A stretch of 64,000 bases of DNA. Source: Agrobacterium salinitolerans (GTDB lineage: Bacteria > Pseudomonadota > Alphaproteobacteria > Rhizobiales > Rhizobiaceae). Position 1 is the first letter of the stretch. The number at the start of each line of letters is the position of its first letter. The stretch lies in the NCBI RefSeq assembly GCF_002008225.1, contig NZ_MRDH01000022.1, forward strand, positions 160,228 to 224,227, given 5' to 3'. The notes below the pieces were generated by a model. It saw only the letters and a program-made list of their open reading frames with translations. It was not told the origin of the DNA and did not search any database. The translations under genes and the position numbers were made by a program. This document shows, piece by piece, positions 1 through 9,026 of this stretch.

Positions 1-824
1 TTCAACGCTTCCACGAATTCCGGAAGCAGGTGATCGTGCGAGCCACGCAGCTCGATGGTCAGCCCTGCCCGCAGCTTCGCCAGAAGGTCTTCAGCGGAGA
101 CAAGCTCGTGATCGGAGGAGACGCCCGCCGCCATGAAGGCGTTGAGATCCGCATCTTTCAGGCCACGCGCATGGCCGCAGAGCAGCTTTTGCGAGACAAG
201 CCCGGCCTGCACGATGCCGCTCATGCGCGGATCGCGCTCGATGACACCGCGCATGTTCATGATTTCCGCGACACCGCCGACCTGCGGCCATGTCAGGATA
301 TCGGCAAGAATGGCAGCATCGAAATCCGCCCCGCTACATTCCAGACCGGGCGCAGACGGCACTGAAGACGGGGCAAGCAGAATGGCGCGCAGCGGCAGGT
401 TCTCGATTGATTTCACCGCCCAGCGCACGCCATCGACACCATGCACATTGCCAAATTCATGTGGGTCCCAGACGATGGTGGTAACGCCGCGGGCGACAAC
501 CGCCGCCGCATAGGCGGTCGGCGTGATCATCGAGCTTTCGATGTGCATATGTGTGTCGATGAGGCCGGGCGAGACATAGGCGCCTGCCGCATCGATGATC
601 CGTGCGGCATCGCTCCGGCTTGCCCGCTCGTGCACGCTGGCGATCAGCGGGCCGACTATGCCGATATCGGCGGCGCGAAGCTCTCCCGTCACCACATCCA
701 CCAGAGTTCCACCGGTGACGAGAATGTCGAAAGGCGCATCACCGCGTGCGGCGGCGACCGCACGGGCGCGCAGCGTGTCGTCGTTGAGATCGGCAGGCTC
801 GGATGTCAAAGAGTTCGCACTCAT
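1..824 (-). CDS. ade: Adenine deaminase (N-terminal part, cut by window edge)
   Basis: Hydrolyses adenine to hypoxanthine and ammonia (EC 3.5.4.2) in cytosolic purine salvage. Only about 274 N-terminal codons are present; the frame is still open at base 1. Translating the minus strand from the ATG at 824 gives the metal-binding motif DTHMHIESS at residues 90-98, then MITPTAYA and TIVWDPHEFGNVHG, the conserved block of the bacterial Ade amidohydrolase family. The ATG overlaps the TGA of the nucleoside hydrolase (ATGA), so the two are probably translationally coupled. Its place at the end of a LacI-ABC transporter operon suggests that the imported compound feeds purine breakdown. Confidence 0.95.
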   Translation of the reverse strand, partial: MSANSLTSEPADLNDDTLRARAVAAARGDAPFDILVTGGTLVDVVTGELRAADIGIVGPLIASVHERASRSDAARIIDAAGAYVSPGLIDTHMHIESSMITPTAYAAAVVARGVTTIVWDPHEFGNVHGVDGVRWAVKSIENLPLRAILLAPSSVPSAPGLECSGADFDAAILADILTWPQVGGVAEIMNMRGVIERDPRMSGIVQAGLVSQKLLCGHARGLKDADLNAFMAAGVSSDHELVSAEDLLAKLRAGLTIELRGSHDHLLPEFVEAL

Positions 825-1741
825 CGGGCGGCCTCCCGGCGCAGCGCCTCGAGAACCGCGGTCTTCGTACCTTCGGCATCCACCGTCTCGGCGAAATGCG
901 CGTTGAAGGCCTGAGCTTTCTGAGCGCGCGTCTCGACCACGGTTCGCCCGCGCGTCAGCGTCGCCTGAAGCTCGACATCAATCCGCGCATGACGCCAACC
1001 GATGAGACCGGAGGTAAAGCCGACGGCGACCACGGGATCGTAAAGCGCCATGGCGGCTCTGCCACGGCTGGCGGCGATGCCGATGAAACCTTCCAGCAAA
1101 TCGGCGATCAGCCCGGCATTCTTGCCGCCGGCGTTACGGATCGGCGCTACATCGGCCGCTCCCGCGGTGACTTTGCGACAGGCGTCCAGATCAACCATGC
1201 GCAACGGCAGGCCGTGCGAAAGAACGATGGCCAGCGCTTCCGGATCGGCAAAGGCGTTGAATTCGGCCGAGGCCGTGTGGTTGCCGCTCGTCACGCCGCC
1301 GCCCATCCAGGTGAGTTCGGAAATTCTGGCGGCAAGATCCGGCCGGGCAAGGCACAGGGCGGCGATATTGGTGAGCGGGCCAAGCGCGAGAATACGCTTC
1401 TCGCCTGTCCCCTCCAGCCAGCCGCAGAGCGCTGCAAAGGCATCGCTTTTCGGCAGAGCCGGCGCCTCCGGCAGGCTTTGCCCGACGGTCGGAATGCCGC
1501 TTTCGCCCAGGATCGATTGCGCTGTTTCCAGCGCACCCAGAACCGGCATGGCGCGGCCCTGATGGATCGGCATCGACCAGCCGAAGGCCGCAACCGCAGC
1601 CGCGGCATTGCCGGAGACCGCTTCCAGCGTGGCATTGCCGAAGACCAGCGAGATGCCGTCGATGGCAAGACCTGCCGACTGCACCACCATGATGGCAGCG
1701 ATGTCGTCAAAGCCCATATCGGTATCGATCCACACACCCAT
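821..1741 (-). CDS. Inosine/uridine-preferring nucleoside hydrolase
   Basis: 306 residues, the usual length for the IUNH family, which cleaves the N-glycosidic bond of nucleosides to base plus ribose. The calcium-binding signature DTDMGFDD is at residues 6-13, and the LGPLTNIA and WMGGG segments typical of the family follow. It starts two bases after the stop of the transporter ATPase and overlaps adenine deaminase by four bases, so it is co-transcribed with both. A released adenine base would be the substrate of the next enzyme. Which nucleoside is preferred cannot be read from the sequence. Confidence 0.93.
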   Translation of the reverse strand: MGVWIDTDMGFDDIAAIMVVQSAGLAIDGISLVFGNATLEAVSGNAAAAVAAFGWSMPIHQGRAMPVLGALETAQSILGESGIPTVGQSLPEAPALPKSDAFAALCGWLEGTGEKRILALGPLTNIAALCLARPDLAARISELTWMGGGVTSGNHTASAEFNAFADPEALAIVLSHGLPLRMVDLDACRKVTAGAADVAPIRNAGGKNAGLIADLLEGFIGIAASRGRAAMALYDPVVAVGFTSGLIGWRHARIDVELQATLTRGRTVVETRAQKAQAFNAHFAETVDAEGTKTAVLEALRREAAR

Positions 1742-1743
1742 GG

Positions 1744-2769
1744 TCAGCTGAACACCTTGAGGCTCGCCGCCTTGTCAACCGGCAGGTCGAAGGCGAGCGT
1801 ATCGCCGATGGCGTGGGCGGCCAAGGCGGCGTCCGTTTCCGCCTTGATGGGGCCGAGCGGCGTATCGAGCAGATATTCGCGGCTGTTGCCGGCAAAGGAG
1901 GTGCCGCGCACGGTTCCCTGGAAAGGACCTGAACCGAGGGTGACCATGCGCGGCCGCCAGGCCAGTCCAGATGCTGAAGGGACTGGTCCGGTAAGCGGTG
2001 TTGTGCCGTTTGCGGTTTTCAACGCGCCGCCATCAAGCGCGAAGATGTTTTCAAAGCCGACGAAATCCGCCACGAAGGACGAAACCGGCGCGTTATAAAT
2101 CTCTTCCGGCGTGCCGATCTGCTCAATCTTGCCGCCCTTCATGACGACAATACGGTCGGCAAGCGCGAGCGCCTCGATCTGGTCATGGGTGACGAAGATC
2201 ATCGTCACGCCGGTTTCCTTCTGCACGCGCTGCAATTCGGTGCGCATTTCAAGGCGCAGGCGGGCATCGAGGTTGGAGAGCGGCTCATCGAGCAGAAGCA
2301 CCTTTGGTTCCATGACCATGGAGCGCGCCAGCGCAACGCGCTGCTGCTGGCCACCGGAAAGCTCCGCCGGCTTGCGCGACGCGAAGCTGGACAAGCCCAC
2401 CGATTTCAGGCCGGAGGCGACCTTGTCTTCCAGCGCCTTGCCGCTCATGCCCTTGAGTTTCAGGCCGAAGGCGACGTTTTCGTAAACCGTCAGATGCGGG
2501 AAGAGCGCATAGGACTGAAACACCAGCCCGACGGCGCGCTTGTTTGCGGCAACGCGAGTGATATCGGCGCCATCGAGATCGATGCGTCCGCTTGCCACCG
2601 GCATCAGCCCGGCAATGGCGCGCATCGTCGTGGTCTTGCCGCAGCCGGAAGGTCCCAGAAGCGCGAGCAGCTCGCCCTTGCGGATATCGAGATCGAGGTC
2701 CTTGACGGCGACATTGCCGCCATAGGCGAGCGAGACTTTTTGGAGCGAAAGATAATTTGCGTCAGACAT
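1744..2769 (-). CDS. ABC transporter ATP-binding protein, PotA/FbpC type
   Basis: 341 residues. Cytoplasmic ATPase of the importer encoded by the next three genes. Walker A GPSGCGKTT, Q-loop VFQSYALFPHLT, signature LSGGQQQR, Walker B VLLLDEP and H-loop THD are all present, and a C-terminal TOBE-like region follows. The longer upstream frame is ignored: the ATG at 2769 gives the natural N-terminus (MSDANYLSL) and overlaps the end of the second permease by eight bases. Family members carry polyamines, iron or other small cations; the flanking nucleoside hydrolase and adenine deaminase point to a purine-related substrate here, which is an inference. Confidence 0.93.
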   Translation of the reverse strand: MSDANYLSLQKVSLAYGGNVAVKDLDLDIRKGELLALLGPSGCGKTTTMRAIAGLMPVASGRIDLDGADITRVAANKRAVGLVFQSYALFPHLTVYENVAFGLKLKGMSGKALEDKVASGLKSVGLSSFASRKPAELSGGQQQRVALARSMVMEPKVLLLDEPLSNLDARLRLEMRTELQRVQKETGVTMIFVTHDQIEALALADRIVVMKGGKIEQIGTPEEIYNAPVSSFVADFVGFENIFALDGGALKTANGTTPLTGPVPSASGLAWRPRMVTLGSGPFQGTVRGTSFAGNSREYLLDTPLGPIKAETDAALAAHAIGDTLAFDLPVDKAASLKVFS

Positions 2770-3541
2770 AACGGGAGAACCCCAGAAAACGTTCGGCCAT
2801 GAAGACGATGCCGATGGAAAGGAAGGCGAGCAGCGAGGAGAGTGCGGCCACGGAAGGATCGAAGACGATTTCCATGTAACCCAGCATGTCGATGGGCAGC
2901 GTGCGCACACCGGGACCCGACAGGAACAGCGACACCGGCACCTGATTGAAACTCGTTACGAAACCGAGAATGAAGGCTGAGAGAATGCCGCCGCGAATAT
3001 TCGGCAGCACGACGCGGAAAAACGCCCCCACCCGCGACGAGCCGAGCAGCACCGCCGCCTCCTCGATATCGGAGCGCAGATTGTTGAGACTGGCCGATAC
3101 CACCCGCACCGCATAAGGCAGGATGAGCGCTGTGTGGGCGAGAAACAGGGCAAGCGTGATGCCGATGCCGAAGGGCACGACGAAATAACGCAGCAGGGCC
3201 AGACCCACGATGATGCCGGGCACGATGATCGGCGCGGAAACGATGGTGCGCACTGTCTCGGCAAAAGGCAGCTTGTAGCGCGACATGGCGTAGGACGCCG
3301 GAATGCCGAGGATGAGCGCCGCAAAGGTGCCGCCGATGGCAAGGAACATCGACATGGCGAAACTTTCGCGGAAGCTTTCGACGGTGAAGACCTTAGCGAT
3401 CCATTTCAGCGAAAAGCCCTGCGGCGGAAAGGCGAGCGTATCGCCGGCCGAAAACGAGGCCGCAACGATGATGAGAAACGGCCCGATCAGGAAACCGACG
3501 ACAAGAAGGAGCGTGAGCGGAATGAAGAGCTGCCGGGTCAT
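2762..3541 (-). CDS. ABC transporter permease, PotC type
   Basis: 259 residues, about six hydrophobic membrane segments, beginning MTRQLFIPLTLLLVVGFLIG. The cytoplasmic EAA loop (EEAAVLLGSSRVGAFFRVVLP) that docks on the ATPase is present, and the length fits PotC. The start codon overlaps the stop of the first permease (ATGA) and its own end overlaps the ATPase start, so expression is tightly coupled. It forms the inner-membrane channel together with the partner permease. Confidence 0.92.
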   Translation of the reverse strand: MTRQLFIPLTLLLVVGFLIGPFLIIVAASFSAGDTLAFPPQGFSLKWIAKVFTVESFRESFAMSMFLAIGGTFAALILGIPASYAMSRYKLPFAETVRTIVSAPIIVPGIIVGLALLRYFVVPFGIGITLALFLAHTALILPYAVRVVSASLNNLRSDIEEAAVLLGSSRVGAFFRVVLPNIRGGILSAFILGFVTSFNQVPVSLFLSGPGVRTLPIDMLGYMEIVFDPSVAALSSLLAFLSIGIVFMAERFLGFSRYV

Positions 3542-4365
3542 TTCTTGTTCCTCGCGGTGGCGATGCGCTTCAAGAGGATATTGGCGGCAAAGCTCATGAC
3601 GATCAGGATGAAGGCGATGACGCTGGCGGCAACGAAATTGTTTGAAACCGTCACCTGCTGGTAAAGCAGGGTCTCCAGCATCAGCACCTTGGAGCCGCCG
3701 AGAATGGCGGGCGTGATATAGGCCGTCAGCGAACCGGTAAAGACCAGCGTACCGCCAACGACCAGCCCTTCCTTGGTGAGGGGCAGGATAACCTTCCAGA
3801 ACACCTGAAACCAGTTCGCGCCGAGAACGCGGGCGGCCGAGATCGTATCCTTCGGCATATTTTCCAGCGCGCTGATGAGCGAGATGATCATCAACGGCAG
3901 GAAGAGTTGCAGAAGGCCGATGAAGACAGCCGTTTCGGAAAACAGGATGCGGATCGGCGCATCGCTCAGCCCCACCGCCTGCAGCGCCTGATTGACGATG
4001 CCGGTTCTGCCGAGAATGACGATCCAGGCATAGGTGCGGGCGACCGGCGAGATCATCAGCGGCAGCACGACGAGATTGACCACATGGCCCTTCTTGCCCG
4101 ACGACAGGTTGACGATGGCAAAAGCCGCCGCATAACCCACCACCGCCGACACGACGGTGACAAGCGCGCCGAGCTTCAGCGTGCGCAGGAAAACCGTCTG
4201 GTTCAGCGGATCGGAAAAGAAGGCGGCATAGGCCGACAATGTCCAGCCGTCAGTGGTGCGAAACCCCTCAGACAGCAGGATGAAGACCGGCACGAGAAAG
4301 ACCGCCGCCGCGAAAATTGCGGCGGGCAAGGCAAGCGCCAGCGCTTCGGCCCGGTTCTGAAACAT
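3538..4365 (-). CDS. ABC transporter permease, PotB type
   Basis: 275 residues with an N-terminal membrane anchor and the usual PotB-like run of membrane segments. The segment SAARVLGANWFQVFWKVILP is the EAA-type coupling loop. It is separated from the binding-protein gene by 161 bases that contain a strong stem-loop, and overlaps the second permease by four bases. It is the first permease of the importer. Confidence 0.92.
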   Translation of the reverse strand: MFQNRAEALALALPAAIFAAAVFLVPVFILLSEGFRTTDGWTLSAYAAFFSDPLNQTVFLRTLKLGALVTVVSAVVGYAAAFAIVNLSSGKKGHVVNLVVLPLMISPVARTYAWIVILGRTGIVNQALQAVGLSDAPIRILFSETAVFIGLLQLFLPLMIISLISALENMPKDTISAARVLGANWFQVFWKVILPLTKEGLVVGGTLVFTGSLTAYITPAILGGSKVLMLETLLYQQVTVSNNFVAASVIAFILIVMSFAANILLKRIATARNKK

Positions 4366-4439
4366 TGGTTTATTCCCTGAACGGCCTCAAAGCCGGTTGT
4401 TACGGCAGCCGGACGCACCGGCCTGAGAAATTGGAAGGT

Positions 4440-4475
4440 GGAAAAGCGGTCAGGGGACGACCGAACCGCTTTTCC
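4440..4475 (-). terminator. Stem-loop between binding protein and permease genes
   Basis: GGAAAAGCGGT (4440-4450) pairs perfectly with ACCGCTTTTCC (4465-4475) around a 14-base loop. There is no run of T after it on the minus strand, so a partial attenuator or mRNA-stabilising hairpin that keeps binding-protein mRNA more abundant than permease mRNA is more likely than a full terminator. Confidence 0.6.
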
Positions 4476-4526
4476 GGGAATGGAGCCGCCCTTCCGGACG
4501 ATGCCCCATTCCAAACGGTGAAGGCC

Positions 4527-5549
4527 TTACTGACCGACCTTCGCGTTCCACTCCGACAGCCACTTGTCGCGGTTATCGAGCGTTACGTCGGAAGGAATGA
4601 GCTGCAGGCTTTTTGCGGTTTCGTCGCCATAGGTGATGTTGTTCGCCACCTCTTCGGAAACCTTGACTTCCCTGTTGGTCGGGCTGTCCACCAGCTTTTC
4701 GGCCAGCGCCTTCTGAATATCGGTCGAGAGCCAGAAATCAATGAACTGCAACGCTAAATCTTCGTTCTTCGTACCCTTCGGCACCACGAGCACGTTCATG
4801 CCGCCGGTCTGGCCTTCCTTGGGTGTTGCCCAGGCAAGCGGCAGGTCAAGCTTGGTAAAAGGCGCCCAGGAGAAGCGGCCGATGGGGGCTGCCCAGATTT
4901 CTTCCTGCTGCATCAGCTGCACGAGCTGCGACGACTTGACGTAGAAGGTGACGATATCGTCCTTCTTTTCACCCACGGCCTCGATGGCGCCGGAGAGATC
5001 GGCCGTATCCTTGCCGATGGCCTTGCCGAGCATATAGAGCGCCGGTGGGCCCTGGTTGGTGGTGACATTCGGGAAAGCGACGTGGTCGACGATACCGTCC
5101 TTCAAAAGATCGGCCCAGCTGTCGATCTTCATCTTGTCGGTGCGGTAAACGATTGACGTGGCGTAGAAATTGACGCCGACGCTCATGCCGTCGCCATTCG
5201 GATCCTTGGCGATGTCATAGAGCTTTTCGATATTCGGAACCTTGGACGCGTCGATCTTCTGGATCAGGTCCTTGCGGGCGGCCGACAGCGCATCCGCCAT
5301 GGAAACGATGGCGAGATCGACCACCGGATTGGCCTTGTTGGCCTCCATCTTGGCCAGACGCTCAACGCTGTTGCCGGTCTCGACGACCAGCTTGCAGCCG
5401 CATTGCTTTTCGAACGGCGTATAGACCAGTTCCTTGAATTCGTCCTGCGCGAAGGCGTAGACGGAAATCGTCAGCGTCTTGTCCTGCGCCTGCGCGGCGC
5501 CCATCGTAAACATCAGGGCGGCGCCCGATGCAAAAATGATCTTTTTCAT
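4527..5549 (-). CDS. Periplasmic substrate-binding protein of the purine-linked ABC importer
   Basis: 340 residues with a clear Sec signal peptide (MKKIIFASGAALMFTMGAAQAQ, cleaved after AQA). The mature part resembles PotD/FbpA-like type 2 binding proteins. The ATG at 5549 overlaps the LacI stop (ATGA), with a good GGAGAA ribosome site inside the LacI 3' end. It captures the ligand in the periplasm for the two permeases. Two cysteines close to the mature N-terminus (CGC) are unusual for the family. The ligand is unknown; the operon context suggests a nucleoside or nucleobase. Confidence 0.9.
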   Translation of the reverse strand: MKKIIFASGAALMFTMGAAQAQDKTLTISVYAFAQDEFKELVYTPFEKQCGCKLVVETGNSVERLAKMEANKANPVVDLAIVSMADALSAARKDLIQKIDASKVPNIEKLYDIAKDPNGDGMSVGVNFYATSIVYRTDKMKIDSWADLLKDGIVDHVAFPNVTTNQGPPALYMLGKAIGKDTADLSGAIEAVGEKKDDIVTFYVKSSQLVQLMQQEEIWAAPIGRFSWAPFTKLDLPLAWATPKEGQTGGMNVLVVPKGTKNEDLALQFIDFWLSTDIQKALAEKLVDSPTNREVKVSEEVANNITYGDETAKSLQLIPSDVTLDNRDKWLSEWNAKVGQ

Positions 5550-6607
5550 GGTGTGAGTTCTCCTGCTGTCGTTTTTTTGGCTTCAATCGCATCATGCTTT
5601 GCCTTGCCGGTGGAGCCGCGCATGATCAGCGCCATCGGTACTTTCGAGATGTCCGCCGCCACATCGACGGCGACGCCGTTTTCGCCCGCGCCGTCGATCG
5701 CGCGCAGCAGCGCGCCGACAGCGAGATCGGCGATGCGGCCCATATCCATGCGCATGGTCGTGAGCGGCGGGGTGACAACGGCGGAAAAAATGAGATCGTC
5801 GAAGCCGGTGACACTGGCCTCTTCCGGCACCTCGATGCCCTCGCGCTGCAATTCGGTGAGCACGCGCAGCGCATGCAGATCGGAGACGGCGGCAAAGGCG
5901 GTGAACCCTTCGGCAACCTTCTTTGCAAGACCAAGCCGGCAACCCGCACCGTCAGCCTTTTCAATAGCGTCCACCCAGAGCGTCTGCGTCACGCAAGCCT
6001 TGCCAAGACCATCGCGAATGCCGCCGAGACGGTCGTTCTGCACGTTGGAATCGCGGTTCTTGCCCACCAGCACCACCTTGCGATGGCCAAGCCCGGCCAG
6101 ATAGTCGCCGACCTGCCGGCCGCCATCCCAATGGTCGGCGGCGACCGTGTTGCCGGGCGTCGAGGGGCTGTCGATCACCGCGACGGGGCAATCGACATCG
6201 GCAATGCGGGTGCCGCGGCGGGGAACGATAACCATGCCATCCACACCGCGTTCGACCAGCCGGTTGATCGCATCCGTCTGCATGGCGATTTCACCGCGCG
6301 AGTCGGCGATCAGCACACCGTAACCGGCAGTGACGGCCGCCTTTTCGATGGCCTGCGCGATCTGCGGAAAGAGAGGATTGGCAATATCCGGCAGCACCAG
6401 CCCCAGAACACCGCTTTTGCCGGTGCGAAGCGCCCTGCCCGCTGAACTCGGCACGTAGCCCAGCTCGCTTGCCTTCTTGCGAATGCGCTCCACCAACTCC
6501 GGCGAAACGCGGCCCTTGCCCGACAGCGCATTGGACACGGTTGCCGCCGACACGCCGAGTGCCGCTGCTATCGCGCTCAGATTGGTGGCAGGCCGTGACG
6601 ACGCCAT
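5546..6607 (-). CDS. LacI-family transcriptional regulator
   Basis: 353 residues. The N-terminal helix-turn-helix (LSAIAAALGVSAATVSNAL, about residues 10-30) and hinge helix are followed by a periplasmic-binding-protein-like effector domain. It is the first gene of the transporter and purine-salvage operon, overlapping the binding-protein gene by four bases. A perfect 18-bp LacI-type palindrome lies 17 bases upstream of its ATG, so autoregulated repression of the whole operon is expected. The inducer cannot be read from the sequence. Confidence 0.93.
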   Translation of the reverse strand: MASSRPATNLSAIAAALGVSAATVSNALSGKGRVSPELVERIRKKASELGYVPSSAGRALRTGKSGVLGLVLPDIANPLFPQIAQAIEKAAVTAGYGVLIADSRGEIAMQTDAINRLVERGVDGMVIVPRRGTRIADVDCPVAVIDSPSTPGNTVAADHWDGGRQVGDYLAGLGHRKVVLVGKNRDSNVQNDRLGGIRDGLGKACVTQTLWVDAIEKADGAGCRLGLAKKVAEGFTAFAAVSDLHALRVLTELQREGIEVPEEASVTGFDDLIFSAVVTPPLTTMRMDMGRIADLAVGALLRAIDGAGENGVAVDVAADISKVPMALIMRGSTGKAKHDAIEAKKTTAGELTP

Positions 6608-6623
6608 AATGTTCCGGAAAGGC

Positions 6624-6641
6624 TGATTAAACGTTTAATCA
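6624..6641. promoter_or_regulatory. LacI-type operator
   Basis: TGATTAAACGTTTAATCA is a perfect 18-bp palindrome with the central CG typical of LacI/GalR operators. It lies 17 bases before the start codon of the adjacent LacI gene, where binding would block transcription of that gene and of the operon behind it. No other copy was noticed near the neighbouring LysR gene. Confidence 0.8.
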
Positions 6642-6734
6642 AGATAATTGAGCAAGGCCGCCCTGTCGAGTCCGGTGGAGGACGAAATCGGCGAAAACCC
6701 GGGCATAAAGTCTAACTGCCCGAAAAAAGTGCGA

Positions 6735-7661
6735 TTATTTTTGTGGGTCGTCGCTATTCGCCATGCGGTAAGCTTCCACCTGCCGCACCAGCCAGTCACG
6801 AAACAGCACGACCGGAACGTGATTGGCGCGCGAAAGCGGCGCCACCGCATAATAGGAGCTGGGGCTTCTGGCCTGATGATCGAAGGCTTTCACCAGTTGT
6901 TTCGATTTCAGCTCGTTATCGATCAGGAAAAGCGGCATCAGCGCCACGCCCAGTCCGGCGATACAGGCCTGCGCCACGCTGGAAAACTGTTCGAACCGCA
7001 TGCCCTGCGGCAAGGCGAGTGACAGGCCGAGGCTTTCGAACCAGTGGCCCCATGCGCCCGGCCGCGAGGCCATGTGCAAAAGCGGCAGGGCGGCGATATC
7101 CTCTCCCTTTTCCACGGGATGGGCGCTGAGGAATTGCGGGCTGCACACCGGCGCGACCATTTCATGCATCAGAAAGGTGCTTTCCGCCCCCGGCCAGTCG
7201 GCCTGACCGATATGGATCGCCATATCCAGCTGCTCGCGCTCGAAGTCGAACTGGCCGATGCGTGTGGCGAAATTGATGGTGATTTCGGGGTGGCTCGTCA
7301 CGAAATCCGGGATACGCGGCAAAAGCCAGCGGGTGCCGAAGGTGGGCAGCATGGCAAGATTCAGCGTATTGCCATGCGTTTTGGTCATGATGTGCAACGA
7401 TGCGGAGCGTATCTCGCCAAGGGCTGCGGCAATCGATTTTGCGTAGGCGCGGCCCTCGGTCGTCAGTGCAACCCCGCGTGCGCCGCGTTCGAACAGGCGC
7501 ACGCCAAGCTGTTCTTCCAGTGACATAACCTGCCGGCTGATCGCCCCTTGCGTCAGGGCAAGCTCATCGGCGGCGGCGGAAAAGCTGCCGAGCCGGGCCA
7601 CGGAATCGAAGGCGGCGAGCGCGCTGGTGGAGGGCAGGAGTTTACGGCTGAGAGACGTCAT
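6735..7661 (-). CDS. LysR-family regulator (GcvA-like), probable regulator of gcdH
   Basis: 308 residues. The winged helix-turn-helix is at the N-terminus (FSAAADELALTQGAISRQV, about residues 27-45), followed by a LysR substrate-binding domain of the GcvA subgroup. It is divergent from the glutaryl-CoA dehydrogenase gene, with 96 bases between the two starts, the standard layout for a LysR regulator and its target. A glutarate-pathway intermediate would be the expected co-inducer, by inference. Confidence 0.9.
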   Translation of the reverse strand: MTSLSRKLLPSTSALAAFDSVARLGSFSAAADELALTQGAISRQVMSLEEQLGVRLFERGARGVALTTEGRAYAKSIAAALGEIRSASLHIMTKTHGNTLNLAMLPTFGTRWLLPRIPDFVTSHPEITINFATRIGQFDFEREQLDMAIHIGQADWPGAESTFLMHEMVAPVCSPQFLSAHPVEKGEDIAALPLLHMASRPGAWGHWFESLGLSLALPQGMRFEQFSSVAQACIAGLGVALMPLFLIDNELKSKQLVKAFDHQARSPSSYYAVAPLSRANHVPVVLFRDWLVRQVEAYRMANSDDPQK

Positions 7662-7757
7662 GAGCCATTACTATATGTAATGCAAAAATGAGTAAACATG
7701 GCTTGTGCCGACTGGCTCGAATACCAATAATCCGGCCAGCAAATCCGGAGGCATCAC

Positions 7758-8945
7758 GTGAGCGAACACGCAGCATTCAATTGGCAGGACCCTTTTCTGC
7801 TCGAAGACCAACTGAACGACGACGAGCGGATGATCCGCGACGCCGCGGCCGCCTTCGGCAAATCAGAACTCTTGCCGCGTGTCTCCGAAGCCTATCTTTC
7901 CGAGACCACCGAACCGGAACTGTTCCGCCTGATGGGCCGCACCGGCCTTCTCGGCGTCACCCTGCCGGAAGAATACGGCGCGGCCAATGCAAGTTACGTG
8001 GCCTATGGTCTCGTCGCCCGTGAAGTTGAGCGGATCGACAGCGGATACCGCTCTATGATGAGCGTGCAGTCCTCGCTCGTCATCCATCCGATCTTCGCCT
8101 ATGGCTCGGACGAGCAGAAGAAGAAATATCTGCCCGGCCTCGTCTCCGGCGAGCTGATCGGCTGTTTCGGCCTCACCGAGCCGGATGCCGGCTCCGATCC
8201 CGGTGGCATGAAGACCCGGGCTGAAAAGATTGCCGGTGGCTATCGCCTGCGCGGTTCGAAAATGTGGATTTCCAACGCGCCAATCGCCGATGTCTTCGTC
8301 GTCTGGGCGAAATCGGAAGCCCATGACAATCAGATCAGGGGCTTCGTGCTCGAAAAGGGCATGAAGGGCCTCTCGGCGCCCAAGATCGGCGGCAAGCTGT
8401 CGCTGCGCGCCTCCATCACCGGCGAGATCGTTCTGGACGGTGTGGAAGTGGGCGAAGACGCGCTGCTGCCCAATGTTTCTGGCCTGAAAGGCCCGTTCGG
8501 CTGCCTCAACCGTGCGCGTTACGGCATTTCCTGGGGTGTCATGGGTGCGGCGGAAGATTGCTGGTTCCGCGCCCGGCAATATGGTCTCGACCGCAAGCAG
8601 TTCGGCAAGCCGCTCGCCGGCATGCAGCTTTACCAGAAGAAGCTCGCCGACATGCAGACCGAAATCGCGCTCGGCCTTCAGGCGTCGCTGCGCGTCGGCC
8701 AACTGATGGACGAACACAAGATGGCGCCGGAAATGATCTCCATCGTCAAGCGCAACAATTGCGGCAAGGCGCTGGATATCGCCCGCCAGGCGCGCGACAT
8801 GCATGGCGGCAACGGCATCCAGATCGAATATCACGTCATGCGCCACGCCCAGAACCTAGAGACGGTCAACACCTATGAGGGGACCCATGACGTCCACGCG
8901 CTGATCCTCGGCAGGGCGCAGACGGGCATTCAGGCGTTTTTCTAA
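7758..8945 (+). CDS. gcdH: Glutaryl-CoA dehydrogenase
   Basis: 395 residues. FAD-dependent oxidation and decarboxylation of glutaryl-CoA to crotonyl-CoA in lysine, tryptophan and glutarate breakdown. The acyl-CoA dehydrogenase motif [11 protein letters not shown] is present. The C-terminal [20 protein letters not shown], which carries the catalytic glutamate, is the signature that separates GCDH from other acyl-CoA dehydrogenases. A ribosome site (GGAGG) lies before the GTG start at 7758. It has its own promoter and is followed by a strong bidirectional terminator. Confidence 0.95.
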   Translation: MSEHAAFNWQDPFLLEDQLNDDERMIRDAAAAFGKSELLPRVSEAYLSETTEPELFRLMGRTGLLGVTLPEEYGAANASYVAYGLVAREVERIDSGYRSMMSVQSSLVIHPIFAYGSDEQKKKYLPGLVSGELIGCFGLTEPDAGSDPGGMKTRAEKIAGGYRLRGSKMWISNAPIADVFVVWAKSEAHDNQIRGFVLEKGMKGLSAPKIGGKLSLRASITGEIVLDGVEVGEDALLPNVSGLKGPFGCLNRARYGISWGVMGAAEDCWFRARQYGLDRKQFGKPLAGMQLYQKKLADMQTEIALGLQASLRVGQLMDEHKMAPEMISIVKRNNCGKALDIARQARDMHGGNGIQIEYHVMRHAQNLETVNTYEGTHDVHALILGRAQTGIQAFF

Positions 8946-8971
8946 GGCTTTCTCCGCGTCGTTTCATCAAA

Positions 8972-9005
8972 AAAAGGCCTTCGAAGATCACTTCGAAGGC
9001 CTTTT
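8972..9005. terminator. Bidirectional intrinsic terminator
   Basis: A perfect 15-bp stem (8972-8986 with 8991-9005) around the loop ATCA, with A-tract on the left and T-tract on the right. It sits between the convergent gcdH and TonB-receptor genes and can stop transcription from both sides. Confidence 0.93.
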
Positions 9006-9026
9006 GCTTTCAAATCCGGCAATCGC

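Noticed and set aside
7686..8023. Alternative plus-strand frame of 111 codons at the start of gcdH.
   Set aside because: Overlaps the N-terminal part of a certain acyl-CoA dehydrogenase in another frame and is Arg/Pro-rich.
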